From the NCBI GenBank assembly GCA_033782935.1, contig JAWQEG010000279.1, positions 2,566,001 to 2,630,000 on the forward strand: a stretch of DNA of 64,000 nucleotides, written 5' to 3'. Both the position numbers and the translations under genes were made by a program. Shown here piece by piece: positions 11,701 through 24,044 of the stretch. Below the pieces are notes generated by a model. It saw only the letters and a list, made by a program, of their open reading frames with translations, made no database searches and was not told the DNA's origin. The DNA is from Petrolisthes cinctipes (taxonomy: Eukaryota; Arthropoda; Malacostraca; Decapoda; Porcellanidae). Numbering within the stretch: position 1 is the first letter of the stretch; each line of letters opens with the position of its first letter.

Positions 11701-13441
11701 ATTTTCAGTATGTTTTAGGCATGTATTTTGAAAATACTCTAACACGGAGTATGCATGCACAGATACCTTCTGGGACCTCTAAATATCGAATTTTCGGGTG
11801 TTTTGGGACTGAATTTGAGATATCGATTTTTTTGCACCTAAAATGTCGATTTTTAGCATGTTTTTAGCCTATATTTTGAAAATATTCTAGCACTGTGTAG
11901 GCATGTACAGATTGCTTCTGGGACCCCAAAATATTGAATTTTCGGGTGTTTTGAACCTAAATTTGAGATATAAACGGGTACAGAAGATACATGCACATAT
12001 TGACTTTGGGCATCTAAAATATCGATTTTCAGCATGTTTTGGGCCTGAATTTTGAAAATACTCTAACACGGAGTAGGCATGTACAGATCGCTTCTGAGAC
12101 CCCAAAATATTGAAATTTAGGGTGTTTTGAGCCTGAATTTGAGATATAAACGGGTACAGAAGATGCATGCACATATCGACTTTTGGGCACCTAAAAGATC
12201 GATTTTCAGTATGTTTTTGGCCTATATTTTGAAAATACTCTAACACGGAGTAGGCATGCACAGATACCTTCTGTGACATCTAAATATCGAATTTTCGGGT
12301 GTTTTGGGACTGAATTTGAGATATAAACGGGTACAGAAGATGAATGCACATATCGACTTTTGGGCACCTAAAAGATCGATTTTCAGTATGTTTTTGGCCT
12401 GTATTTTGAAAATACTCTAACACGGAGTAGGCATGCACAGATACTTTCTGGGACCTCTAAATATCGAATTTTCGGGTGTTTTGGGACTGAATTTGAGATA
12501 TCGATTTTCTGGCACCTAAAATGTCGATTTTTAGCATGTTTTTAGCCTATTTTTTGAAAATATTCTAGCACTGTGTAGGCATGTACAGATTGCTTCTGGG
12601 ACCCCAAAATATTGAATTTTCGGGTGTTTTGAGCCTGAATTTGAGATATAAACGGGTACAGAAGATACATGCACATATTGACTTTGGGCATCTAAAATAT
12701 CGATTTTCAGCATGTTTTGGGCCTGAATTTTGAAAATACTCTAACACGGAGTAGGCATGTACAGATCGCTTTTGGGACCCCAAAATATCGAATTTTCGGG
12801 TTTTTAGGGCCAGTATTTGAGATATAAACGGGTACAGAAGATGCATGCACATATCGACTTTTGGGCACCTAAAAGATCGATTTTCAGTATGTTTTAGGCC
12901 TGTATTTTGAAAATACTCTAACACGGAGTAGGCATGCACAGATACCTTCTGGGACCTCTAAATATCGAATTTTCGGGTGTTTTGGGATTGAATTTGAGAT
13001 ATCGATTTTTTGGCACCTAAAATGTCGATTTTTAGCATGTTTTTAGCCTATATTTTGAAAATATTCTAGCACTGTGTAGGCATGTACAGATTGCTTCTGG
13101 GACCCCAAAATATTGAATTTCGGGTGTTCTGAGCTTGAATTTGAGATATAACTGGGTACAGAAGATACATGACTTTGGGCATCTAAAATATCGATTTTCA
13201 GCATGTTTTGGGCCTGTATTTTTAAAATACTCTAACACGGAGTAGGCATGTACAGATCGCTTCTGGGACCCCAAAATATCGAATTTTCGGGTGTTTAGGG
13301 CCAGAATTTGAGATATAAACGGGTACAGAAGATGCATGCACATATCGACTTTTGGGCACCTAAAAGATCGATTTTCAGTATGTTTTAGGCCTGTATTTTG
13401 AAAATACTCTAACACGGAGTAGGCATGTACAGATACCTTCT
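8735..13441 (+). repeat. Duplicated block pair at offset 3,674 bp
   Basis: About 8735-9767 matches about 12,409-13,441. Shared markers are GATACTTTCTGG, GATATCGATTTTCTGGC, CCTATTTTTTGAAAAT, GGGTTTTTAGGGCCAG and the A monomer with the 9-bp deletion. The boundaries are approximate because neighbouring monomers are also similar. Confidence 0.8.
9491..9504 (+). repeat. A monomer with 9-bp deletion (founder example)
   Basis: ATACATG joins directly to ACTTTGGG, losing nine bases (CACATATTG). The same junction lies at about 13,171, 16,019, 17,513, 19,331 and 61,318. It usually travels with GAATTTCGGG (one T lost) and TTCTGAGCTTG just upstream; the 19,331 copy lacks those two linked changes. Shared linked changes point to one origin followed by amplification. 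Confidence 0.85.
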
Positions 13442-16036
13442 GGGACCTCTAAATATCGAATTTTCGGGTGTTTTGGGACTGAATTTGAGATATCGATTTT
13501 TTGGCACCTAAAATGTCGATTTTTAGCATTTTTTAGCCTATATTTTGAAAATATTCTAGCACTGTGTAGGCATGTACAGATTGCTTCTGGGACCCCAAAA
13601 TATTGAATTTTCGGGTGTTTTGAGCCTGAATTTGAGATATAAACGGGTACAGAAGATACATGCACATATTGACTTTGGGCACCAAAAATATCGATTTTCA
13701 GCATGTTTTGGGCCTGAATTTTTAAAATACTCTATCACGGAGTAGGCATGTACAGATCGCTTCTGGGACCCCAAAATATCGAATTTTCGGGTGTTTAGGG
13801 CCAGAATTTGAGATATAAACGGGTAGAGAAGATGCATGCACATATCGACTTTTGGGCACCTAAAAGATCGATTTTCAGTATGTTTTTGGCCTATATTTTG
13901 AAAATACTCTAACACGGAGTAGGCATGCACAGATACCTTCTGTGACCTCTAAATATCGAATTTTCGGGTGTTTTGGGACTGAATTTGAGATATAAACCGG
14001 TACAGAAAATGCATGCACATATCGACTTTTGGGCACCTAAAAGATCGATTTTCAGTATGTTTTTGGCCTGTATTTTGAAAATACTCTAACACAGAGTAGG
14101 CATGCACAGATACCTTCTGGGACCTCTAAATATCGAATTTTCGGGTGTTTTGGGACTGAATTTGAGATATCGATTTTTTGGCACCTAAAATGTCGATTTT
14201 TAGCATGTTTTTAGCCTATATTTTGAAAATATTCTAGCACTGTGTAGGCATGTACAGATTGCTTCTGGGACCCCAAAATATTGAATTTTCGGGTGTTTTG
14301 AGCCTGAATTTGAGATATAAACGAGTACAGAAGATACATGCACATATTGACTTTGGGCACCAAAAATATCGATTTTCAGCATGTTTTGGGCCTGAATTTT
14401 GAAAATACTCTATCACGGAGTAGGCATGTACAGATCGCTTCTGGGACCCCAAAATATTGAATTTTCGGGTGTTTAGGGCTTGAATTTGAGATATAAACGG
14501 GTACAGAAGATGCATGCACATATCGACTTTTGTGCACCTAAAAGATCGATTTTCAGTATGTTTTAGGCATGTATTTTGAAAATACTCTAACACGGAGTAT
14601 GCATGCACAGATACCTTCTGGGACCTTTAAATATCGAATTTTCGGGTGTTTTGGGACTGAATTTGAGATATCGATTTTTTGGCACCTAAAATGTCGATTT
14701 TTAGCATGTTTTTAGCCTATATTTTGAAAATATTCTAGCACTGTGTAGGCATGTACAGATTGCTTCTGGGACCCCAAAATATTGAATTTTCGGGTGTTTT
14801 GAACCTAAATTTGAGATATAAACGGGTACAGAAGATACATGCACATATTGACTTTGGGCATCTAAAATATCGATTTTCAGCATGTTTTGGGCCTGAATTT
14901 TGAAAATACTCTAACACGGAGTAGGCATGTACAGATTGCTTCTGAGACCCCAAAATATTGAAATTTAGGGTGTTTTGAGCCTGAATTTGAGATATAAACG
15001 GGTACAGAAGATGCATGCACATATCGACTTTTGGGCACCTAAAAGATCGATTTTCAGTATGTTTTTGGCCTATATTTTGAAAATACTCTAACACGGAGTA
15101 GGCATGCACAGATACCTTCTGTGACCTCTAAATATCGAATTTTCGGGTGTTTTGGGACTGAATTTGAGATATAAACGGGTACAGAAGATGCATGCACATA
15201 TCGACTTTTGGGCACCTAAAAGATCGATTTTCAGTATGTTTTAGGCCTGTATTTTGAAAATACTCTAACACGGAGTAGGCATGCACAGATACTTTCTGGG
15301 ACCTCTAAATATCGAATTTTCGGGTGTTTTGGGACTGAATTTGAGATATCGATTTTCTGGCACCTAAAATGTCGATTTTTAGCATGTTTTTAGCCTATTT
15401 TTTGAAAATATTCTAGCACTGTGTAGGCATGTACAGATTGCTTCTGGGACCCCAAAATATTGAATTTTCGGGTGTTTTGAGCCTGAATTTGAGATATAAA
15501 CGGGTACAGAAGATACATGCACATATTGACTTTGGGCATCTAAAATATCGATTTTCAGCATGTTTTGGGCCTGAATTTTGAAAATACTCTAACACGGAGT
15601 AGGCATGTACAGATCGCTTCTGGGACCCTAAAATATCGAATTTTCGGGTTTTTAGGGCCAGTATTTGAGATATAAACGGGTACAGAAGATGCATGCACAT
15701 ATCGACTTTTGGGCACCTAAAAGATCGATTTTCAGTATGTTTTAGGCCTGTATTTTGAAAATACTCTAACACGGAGTAGGCATGCACAGATACCTTCTGG
15801 GACCTCTAAATATCGAATTTTCGGGTGTTTTGGGATAGAATTTGAGATATCGATTTTTTGGCACCTAAAATGTCGATTTTTAGCATGTTTTTAGCCTATA
15901 TTTTGAAAATATTCTAGCACTGTGTAGGCATGTACAGATTGCTTCTGGGACCCCAAAATATTGAATTTCGGGTTTTCTGAGCTTGAATTTGAGATATAAC
16001 CGGGTACAGAAGATACATGACTTTGGGCATCTAAAA
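11700..16036 (+). repeat. 2,848-bp duplication with an internal 677-bp difference at its right end
   Basis: About 11,700-13,188 matches about 14,548-16,036 at offset 2848, the sum of units 678+501+491+677+501. Shared markers include GAACCTAAATTTG, TTGAAATTTAGGGTG, GATACTTTCTGG and the 9-bp-deleted A monomer. At 16,031-16,036 the match switches to offset 2171. Confidence 0.85.
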
Positions 16037-17865
16037 GATCGATTTTCAGTATGTTTTTGGCCTATATTTTGAAAATACTCTAACACGGAGTAGGCATGCA
16101 CAGATACCTTCTGTGACCTCTAAATATCGAATTTTCGGGTGTTTTGGGACTGAATTTGAGATATAAACCGGTACAGAAAATGCATGCACATATCGACTTT
16201 TGGGCACCTAAAAGATCGATTTTCAGTATGTTTTTGGCCTGTATTTTGAAAATACTCTAACACAGAGTAGGCATGCACAGATACCTTCTGGGACCTCTAA
16301 ATATCGAATTTTCGGGTGTTTTGGGACTGAATTTGAGATATCGATTTTTTGGCACCTAAAATATCGATTTTTAGCATGTTTTTAGCCTATATTTTGAAAA
16401 TATTCTAGCACTGTGTAGGCATGTACAGATTGCTTCTGGGACCCCAAAATATTGAATTTTCGGGTGTTTTGAGCCTGAATTTGAGATATAAACGGGTACA
16501 GAAGATGCATGCACATATCGACTTTTGGGCACCTAAAAGATCGATTTTCAGTATGTTTTTGGCCTATATTTTGAAAATACTCTAACACGGAGTAGGCATG
16601 CACATATACCTTATGGGACCTCTAAATATCGAATTTTCGGATGTTTTGGGACTGAATTTGAGATATAAACGGGTACAGAAGATGCATGCACATATCGACT
16701 TTTGGGCACCTAAAAGATCGATTTTCAGTATGTTTTAGGCCTGTATTTTGAAAATACTCTAACACGGAGTAGGCATGCACAGATACCTTCTGGGAACTCT
16801 AAATATCGAATTTTCGGGTGTTTTGGGACCGAATTTGAGATATCGATTTTCTGGCACCTAAAATGTCGATTTTTAGCATGTTTTTAGCCTATATTTTGAA
16901 AATATTCTAGCACTGTGTAGGCATGTACAGATTGCTTCTCGGACCCCAAAATATTGAATTTTCGGGTGTTTTGAGCCTGAATTTGAGATATAAACGGGTA
17001 CAGAAGATACATGCACATATTGACTTTGGGCATCTAAAATATCGAATTTCAGCATGTTTTGGGCCTGAATTTTGAAAATACTCTAACACGGAGTAGGCAT
17101 GTACAGATCGCTTCTGGGACCCCAAAATATCGAATTTTCGGGTGTTTAGGGCCAGTATTTGAGATATAAACGGGTACAGAAGATGCATGCACATATCGAC
17201 TTTTGGGCACCTAAAAGATCGATTTTCAGTATGTTTTAGGCCTGTATTTTGAAAATACTCTAACACGGAGTAGGCATGCACAGATACCTTCTGGGACCTC
17301 TAAATATCGAATTTTCGGGTGTTTTGGGACTGAATTTGAGATATCGATTTTTTGGCACCTAAAATGTCGATTTTTAGCATGTTTTTAGCCTATATTTTGA
17401 AAATATTCTAGCACTGTGTAGGCATGTACAGATTGCTTCTGGGACCCCAAAATATTGAATTTCGGGTGTTCTGAGCTTGAATTTGAGATATAACCGGGTA
17501 CAGAAGATACATGACTTTGGGCATCTAAAATATCGATTTTCAGCATGTTTTGGGCCTGTATTTTTAAAATACTCTAACACGGAGTAGGCATGTACAGATC
17601 GCTTCTGGGACCCCAAAATATCGAATTTTCGGGTGTTTAGGGCCAGAATTTGAGATATAAACGGGTACAGAAGATGCATGCACATATCGACTTTTGTGCA
17701 CCTAAAAGATCGATTTTAAGTATGTTTTTGGCCTGTATTTTGAAAATACTCTAACACAGAGTAGGCATGCACAGATACCTTCTGGGACCTCTAAATATCG
17801 AATTTTCGGGTGTTTTGGGACTGAATTTGATATATCGATTTTTTGGCACCTAAAATGTCGATTTT
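11853..17865 (+). repeat. Region of 678-bp (A-B-B-C) and 491-bp units
   Basis: Anchor spacings are 678, 501, 491, 677, 501, 678, 501, 491, 502, 501 and 491. The 678 units contain an extra B, for example with GATGAATGCACATATCG near 12,340. The 502 step (16,371-16,873) is B-B-C with no A monomer. The 677 step has a base lost in C near 13,526. Confidence 0.88.
16031..16036. other. Recombination junction in CTAAAA
   Basis: Left of this six-base tract the sequence follows 13,183 and upstream (offset 2848). Right of it the sequence follows 13,866-14,325 (offset 2171), including the shared rare strings AAACCGGTACAGAAAATGC and AACACAGAGTAGG. The difference, 677 bp, equals one A-A-B-C-sized unit. The tract CTAAAA occurs at both partner points (13,183-13,188 and 13,860-13,865). 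Confidence 0.8.
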
Positions 17866-20183
17866 TAGCATGTTTTTAGCCTATATTTTGAAAATATTCT
17901 AGCACTGTGTAAGCATGTACAGATTGCTTCTGGGACCCCAAAATATTGAATTTTCGGGTGTTTTGAGCCTGAATTTGAGATATAAACGGGTACAGAAGAT
18001 ACATGCACATATTGACTTTGGGCACCAAAAATATCGATTTTCAGCATGTTTTGAGCATGTATTTTGAAAATACTCTAACACGGAGTAGGCATGTACAGAT
18101 CGCTTCTGGGACCCCTAAATATCGAATTTTCGGGTGTTTTGGGACTGAATTTGAGATATCGACTTTTTGGCACCTAAAAGATCGATTTTTAGCATGTTTT
18201 TAGCCTATATTTTGAAAATATTCTAGCACTGAGTAGGCATGTACAGATTGCTTCTGGGACCCCAAAATATTGAATTTTCGGGTGTTTTGAGCCTGAATTT
18301 GAGATATAAACGGGTACAGAAGATACATGCACATATTGACTTTGGGCACCAAAAATATCGATTTTCAGCATGTTTTGGGCCAGAATTTTGAAAATACTCT
18401 AACACGGAGTAGGCATGTACAGATCGCTTCTGGGACCCCAAAATATCGAATTTTCGGGTGTTTAGGGCCAGAATTTGAGATATAAACGGGTACAGAAGAT
18501 GCATGCACATATCGACTTTAGGGCACCTAAAAGATCGATTTTCAGTATGTTTTTGGCCTGTATTTTGAAAATACTCTAACACGGAGTAGGCATGTACAGA
18601 GATCTTCTGGGACCTCTAAATATCGAATTTTCGGGTGTTTTGGGACTGAATTTGAGAAATCGATTTTTTGGCACCTAAAATGTCGATTTTTAGCATGTTT
18701 TTAGCCTATATTTTGAAAATATTCTAGCACTGTGTATTCATGTTCAGATTGCTTTTGGGACCCCAAAATATTGAATTTTCGGGTGTTTTGAGCCTTAATT
18801 TTAGATATAAACGGGTACAGAAGATACATGCACATATTGACTTTGGGCATCTAAAATATCGATTTTCAGCATGTTTTGGGCCTGAATTTTGAAAATACTC
18901 TAACACGGAGTAGGCATGTACAGATCGCTTCTGGGACCCCAAAATATCGAATTTTCGGGTGTTTAGGGCCAGTATTTGAGATATAAACGGGTACAGAAGA
19001 TGCATGCACATATCGACTTTTGGGCACCTAAAAGATCGATTTTCAGTATGTTTTAGGCCTGTAATTTGAAAATACTCTAACACGGAGTAGGCATGCACAG
19101 ATACCTTCTGGGACCTCTAAATATCGAATTTTCGGGTGTTTTGGGACTGAATTTGAGATATCGATTTTTTGGCACCTAAAATGTCGATTTTTAGCATGTT
19201 TTTAGCCTATATTTTGAAAATATTCTAGCACTGTGTAGGCATGTACAGATTGCTTCTGGGACCCCAAAATATTGAATTTTCGGGTGTTCTGAGCCTGAAT
19301 TTGAGATATAAACGGGTACAGAAGATACATGACTTTGGGCATCTAAAATATCGATTTTCAGCATGTTTTGGGCCTGTATTATTAAAATACTCTAACACGG
19401 CGTAGGCATGTACAGATCGCTTCTGGGACCCCAAAATATCGAATTTTCGGGTGTTTAGGGCCAGAATTTGAGATATAAACGGGTACAGAAGATGCATGCA
19501 CATATCGACTTTTGGGCACCTGAAAGATCGATTTTCATATGTTTTTGGCCTGTATTTTGAAAATACTCAAACACAGAGTAGGCATGCACAGATACCTTCT
19601 GGGACCTCTAAATATCGAATTTTCGGGTGTTTTGGGACTGAATTTGAGATATCGATTTTTTGGCACCTAAAATGTCGATTTTTAGCATGTTTTTAGCCTA
19701 TATTTTGAAAATATTCTAGCACTGTGTAGGCATGTACAGATTGCTTCTGGGACCCCAAAATATTGAATTTTCGGGTGTTTTGAGCCTGAATTTGAGATAT
19801 AAACGGGTACAGAAGATACATGCACATATTGACTTTGGGCATCTAAAATATCGATTTTCAGCATGTTTTGGGCCTGTATTTTGAAAATACTCTAACACTG
19901 AGTAGGCATGTACAGATTGCTTCTGGGACCCCAAAATATTGAATTTTCAGGTGTTTTGAGCCTGAATTTGAGATATAAACGGGTACTGAAGATGCATGCA
20001 CATATCGACTTTTGTGCACCTATAAGATCGATTTTCAGTATGTTTTGAGCATGTATTTTGAAAATACTCTAACACGGAGTAGGCATGTACAGATCGCTTC
20101 TGGGACCCCTAAATATCGAATTTTCGGGTGTTTTGGGACTGAATTTGAGATATCGACTTTATGGCACCTAAAAGATCTATTTT
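17865..20183 (+). repeat. Transition region with an A/B hybrid monomer
   Basis: Anchor spacings are 324, 501, 501, 491 and 501. In the first interval (17,865-18,189) the only full monomer starts as A (AGATACATGCACATATTGAC, CAGCATGTTTT) and continues as B (GAGCATGTATTTTG), so it is a hybrid. The 491 interval contains the 9-bp-deleted A and a one-base loss in TTTTCATATG near 19,537. Confidence 0.85.
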
Positions 20184-23100
20184 TAGCATGTTTTTAGCCT
20201 ATATTTTGAAAATATTCTAGCACTGAGTAGGCATGTACAGATCGCTTCTGGGACCCCAAAATATCGAATTTTCGGGTGTTTAGGGCCAGAATTTGAGATA
20301 TAAACGGGTACAGAAGATGCATGCACATATCGACTTTTGGGCACCTAAAAGATCGATTTTCAGTATGTTTTGAGCATGTATTTTGAAAATACTCTAACAC
20401 GGAGTAGGCATGTACAGATTGCTTCTGGGACCCCAAAATATTGAATTTTCGGGTGTTTTGAACCTAAATTTGAGATATAAACGGGTACAGAAGATACATG
20501 CACATATTGACTTTGGGCATCTAAAATATCGATTTTCAGCATGTTTTGGGCCTGAATTTTGAAAATACTCTAACACGGAGTAGGCATGTACAGATCGCTT
20601 CTGGGACCCCAAAATATCGAATTTTCGGGTGTTTAGGGCCAGAATTTGAGATATAAACGGATACAAAAGATGCATGCACATATCGACTTTTGTGCACCTA
20701 AAAGATCGATTTTCAGTATGTTTTTGGCCTGTATTTTGAAAATACTCTAACACGGAGTAGGCATGCACAGATACCTTCTGGGACCTCTAAATATAGAATT
20801 TTTGGGTGTTTTGGGACTGAATTTGAGATATCGATTTTTTGGCACCTAAAATGTCGATTTTTAGCATGTTTTTAGCATATATTTTGAAAATATTCTAGCA
20901 CTGAGTAGGCATGTACAAATTGCTTCTGGGACACCAAAATATTGAATTTTCGGGTGTTTTGAGCCTGAATTTGAGATATAAACGGGTACAGAAGATACAT
21001 GCACATATTGACTTTGGGCATCTAAAATATCGATTTTCAGCATGTTTTGGGCCTGTATTTTGAAAATACTCTAACACTGAGTAGGCATGTACAGATTGCT
21101 TCTGGGACCCCAAAATATTGAATTTTCGGGTGTTTTCAGCCTGAATTTGAGATATAAATGGGTACTGAAGATGCATGCACATATCGACTTTTGTGTACCT
21201 AAAAGATCGATTTTCAGTATGTTTTGAGCATGTATTTTGAAAATACTCTAACACGGAGTAGGCATGTACAGATCGCTTCTGGGACCCCTAAATATCGAAT
21301 TTTCGGGTGTTTTGGGACTGAATTTGAGATATCGACTTTTTGGCACCTAAAAGATCGATTTTTAGCATGTTTTTAGCCTATATTTTGAAAATATTCTAGC
21401 ACTGAGTAGGCATGTACAGATCGCTTTTGGGACCCCAAAATATCGAATTTTCGGGTGTTTAGGGCCAGAATTTGAGATGTAAACGGGTACAGAAGATGCA
21501 TGCACATATCGACTTTTGGGCACCTAAAAGATCGATTTTCAGTATGTTTTGAGCATGTATTTTGAAAATACTCTAACACGGAGTAGGCATGTACAGATTG
21601 CTTCTGGGACCCCAAAATATTGAATTTTCGGGTGTTTTGAACCTAAATTTGAGATATAAACGGGTACAGAAGATACATGCACATATTGACTTTGGGCATC
21701 TAAAATATCGATTTTCAGCTTGTTTTGGGCCTGAATTTTGAAAATACTCTAACACGGAGTAGGCATGTACAGATCGCTTCTGGGACCCCAAAATATCGAA
21801 TTTTCGGGTGTTTAGGGCCAGAATTTGAGATATAAACGGATACAGAAGATGCATGCACATATCGACTTTTGGGCACCTAAAAGATCGATTTTCAGTATGT
21901 TTTTGGCCTGTATTTTGAAAATACTCTAACACGGAGTAGGCATGCACAGATACCTTCTGGGACCTCTAAATATAGAATTTTTGGGTGTTTTGGGACTGAA
22001 TTTGAGATATCGATTTTTTGGCACCTAAAATGTCGATTTTTAGCATGTTTTTAGCATATATTTTGAAAATATTCTAGCACTGAGTAGGCATGTACAAATT
22101 GCTTCTGGGACCCCAAAATATTGAATTTTCGGGTGTTTTGAGCCTGAATTTGAGATATAAACGGGTACAGAAGATACATGCACATATTGACTTTGGGCAC
22201 CAAAAATATAGATTTTCAGCATGTTTTGGGCCTGAATTTTGAAAATACTCTAACACGAAGTAGGCATGTACAGATCGCTTCTGGGACCCCAAAATATCGA
22301 ATTTTCGGGTGTTTAGGGCCATAATTTGAGATATAAACGGGTACTGAAGATGCATGCACATATCGACTTTTGGGCACCTAAAAGATCGATTTTCAGTATG
22401 TTTTTGGCCTGTATTTTGAAAATACTCTAACACGGAGTAGGCATGTACAGATACCTTCTGGGACCTCTAAATATCGAATTTTCGGGTGTTTTGGGACTGA
22501 ATTTGATATATCGATTTTTTGGCACCTAAAATGTCGATTTTTAGCATGTTTTTAGCCTATATTTTGAAAATATTCTAGCACTGTGTAGGCATGTACAGAT
22601 TGCTTCTGGGACCTTAAAATATTGAAGTTTCGGGTGTTTTGAGCCTGAATTTGAGATATAAACGGGTACTGAAGATGCATGCGCATATCGACTTTTGTGC
22701 ACCTAAAAGATCGATTTTCAGTATGTTTTGAGCATGTATTTTGAAAATACTCTAACACGGAGTAGGCATGTACAGATCGCTTCTGGGACACCTAAATATC
22801 GAATTTTCGGGTGTTTTGGGACTGAATTTGAGATATCGACTTTTTGGCACCTAAAAGATCGATTTTTAGCATGTTTTTAGCCTATATTTTGAAAATATTC
22901 TAGCACTGAGTAGGCATGTACAGATCGCTTCTGGGACCCCAAAATATCGAATTTTCGGGTGTTTAGGGCCAGAATTTGAGATATAAACGGGTACAGAAGA
23001 TGCATGCACATATCGACTTTTGGGCACCTAAAAGATCGATTTTCAGTATGTTTTGAGCATGTATTTTGAAAATACTCTAACACGGAGTAGGCATGTACAG

Positions 23101-24019
23101 ATTGCTTCTGGGACCCCAAAATATTGAATTTTCGGGTGTTTTGAACCTAAATTTGAGATATAAACGGGTACAGAAGATACATGCACATATTGACTTTGGG
23201 CATCTAAAATATCGATTTTCAGCATGTTTTGGGCCTGAATTTTGAAAATACTCTAACACGGAGTAGGCATGTACAGATCGCTTCTGGGACCCCAAAATAT
23301 CGAATTTTCGGGTGTTTAGGGCCAGAATTTGAGATATAAACGGATACAGAAGATGCATGCACATATCGACTTTTGGGCACCTAAAAGATCGATTTTCAGT
23401 ATGTTTTTGGCCTGTATTTTGAAAATACTCTAACACGGAGTAGGCATGCACAGATACCTTCTGGGACCTCTAAATATAGAATTTTTGGGTGTTTTGGGAC
23501 TGAATTTGAGATATCGATTTTTTGGCACCTAAAATGTCGATTTTTAGCATGTTTTTAGCATATATTTTGAAAATATTCTAGCACTGAGTAGGCATGTACA
23601 AATTGCTTCTGGGACCCCAAAATATTGAATTTTCGGGTGTTTTGAGCCTGAATTTGAGATATAAACGGGTACAGAAGATACATGCACATATTGACTTTGG
23701 GCACCAAAAATATAGATTTTCAGCATGTTTTGGGCCTGAATTTTGAAAATACTCTAACACGAAGTAGGCATGTACAGATCGCTTCTGGGACCCCAAAATA
23801 TCGAATTTTCGGGTGTTTAGGGCCATTATTTGAGATATAAACGGGTACTGAAGATGCATGCACATATCGACTTTTGGGCACCTAAAAGATCGATTTTCAG
23901 TATGTTTTTGGCCTGTATTTTGAAAATACTCTAACATGGAGTAGGCATGTACAGATACCTTCTGGGACCTCTAAATATCGAATTTTCGGGTGTTTTGGGA
24001 CTGAATTTGATATATCGAC
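19745..24019 (+). repeat. Three staggered copies of a B-A-B-C / A-B-C block (offsets 1,179 and 1,504)
   Basis: Anchors run 20,183, 20,861 (678), 21,362 (501), 22,040 (678), 22,541 (501), 22,866 (325), 23,544 (678), 24,045 (501). About 19,745-21,010 matches 20,924-22,190 (offset 1179 = 678+501). About 21,150-22,515 matches 22,654-24,019 (offset 1504 = 678+501+325). The 678 unit here is B-A-B-C, different from the A-B-B-C type at 12 kb. Shared markers are GGATACA, TATAGAATTTTTGGG, TTTTTAGCATATATTTTG and CATGTACAAATTGC. Confidence 0.83.
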
Positions 24020-24044
24020 TTTTTGGCACCTAAAAGATCGATTT

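Larger units (their letters stand above)
3765..11716 (+). repeat. Duplicated block pair at offset 6,001 bp
   Basis: About 3765-5715 matches about 9766-11,716. Both carry the one-base-shortened CGATTTCAGC, GAGCCTGAATATAAG and the run of variants shared with the 2,505-bp duplication. The offset equals twelve HORs minus 11 bp, accounted for by the 10 bp lost between 9358 and 9849 and the single base lost near 10,020. Differences include 3931 (T/G), 4149/10,150 (T/C), G/A in TGTAGGC/TATAGGC near 10,392 and the one-base gain near 11,107. Confidence 0.85.
4024..11853 (+). repeat. Regular 501-bp HOR region with nested duplications
   Basis: Fourteen of the fifteen anchor intervals from 4348 to 11,853 are 500-502 bp. 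The exception is 491 bp (9358 to 9849), where an A monomer has lost 9 bp and a T run one base. A 502-bp interval (10,850 to 11,352) holds a one-base gain in AAAATATAGAAATTTTCG near 11,103. This is the most homogeneous part of the window and contains the 2,505-bp and 6,001-bp duplications described separately. Confidence 0.92.
1..12179 (+). repeat. First copy of a 12.2-kb near-identical segment (offset 51,821)
   Basis: The C anchors here (373, 698, 1022, 1523, 2014, 2515, 3022, 3523, 3848, 4348, continuing to 11853) recur at exactly +51,821. Rare private variants recur too: the 6-bp insertion near 2839, GGAGGAGTCATG near 1418, AGATCTCTTCTGGGAACC near 2423, the one-base loss near 4021 and the one-base gain near 11,107. 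The few differences I noticed are at 323 (A here, T in the other copy), 3227 (C here, A there) and 4369 (T here, A there). The copy is cut by the window start, so its left limit is unknown. Confidence 0.93.
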
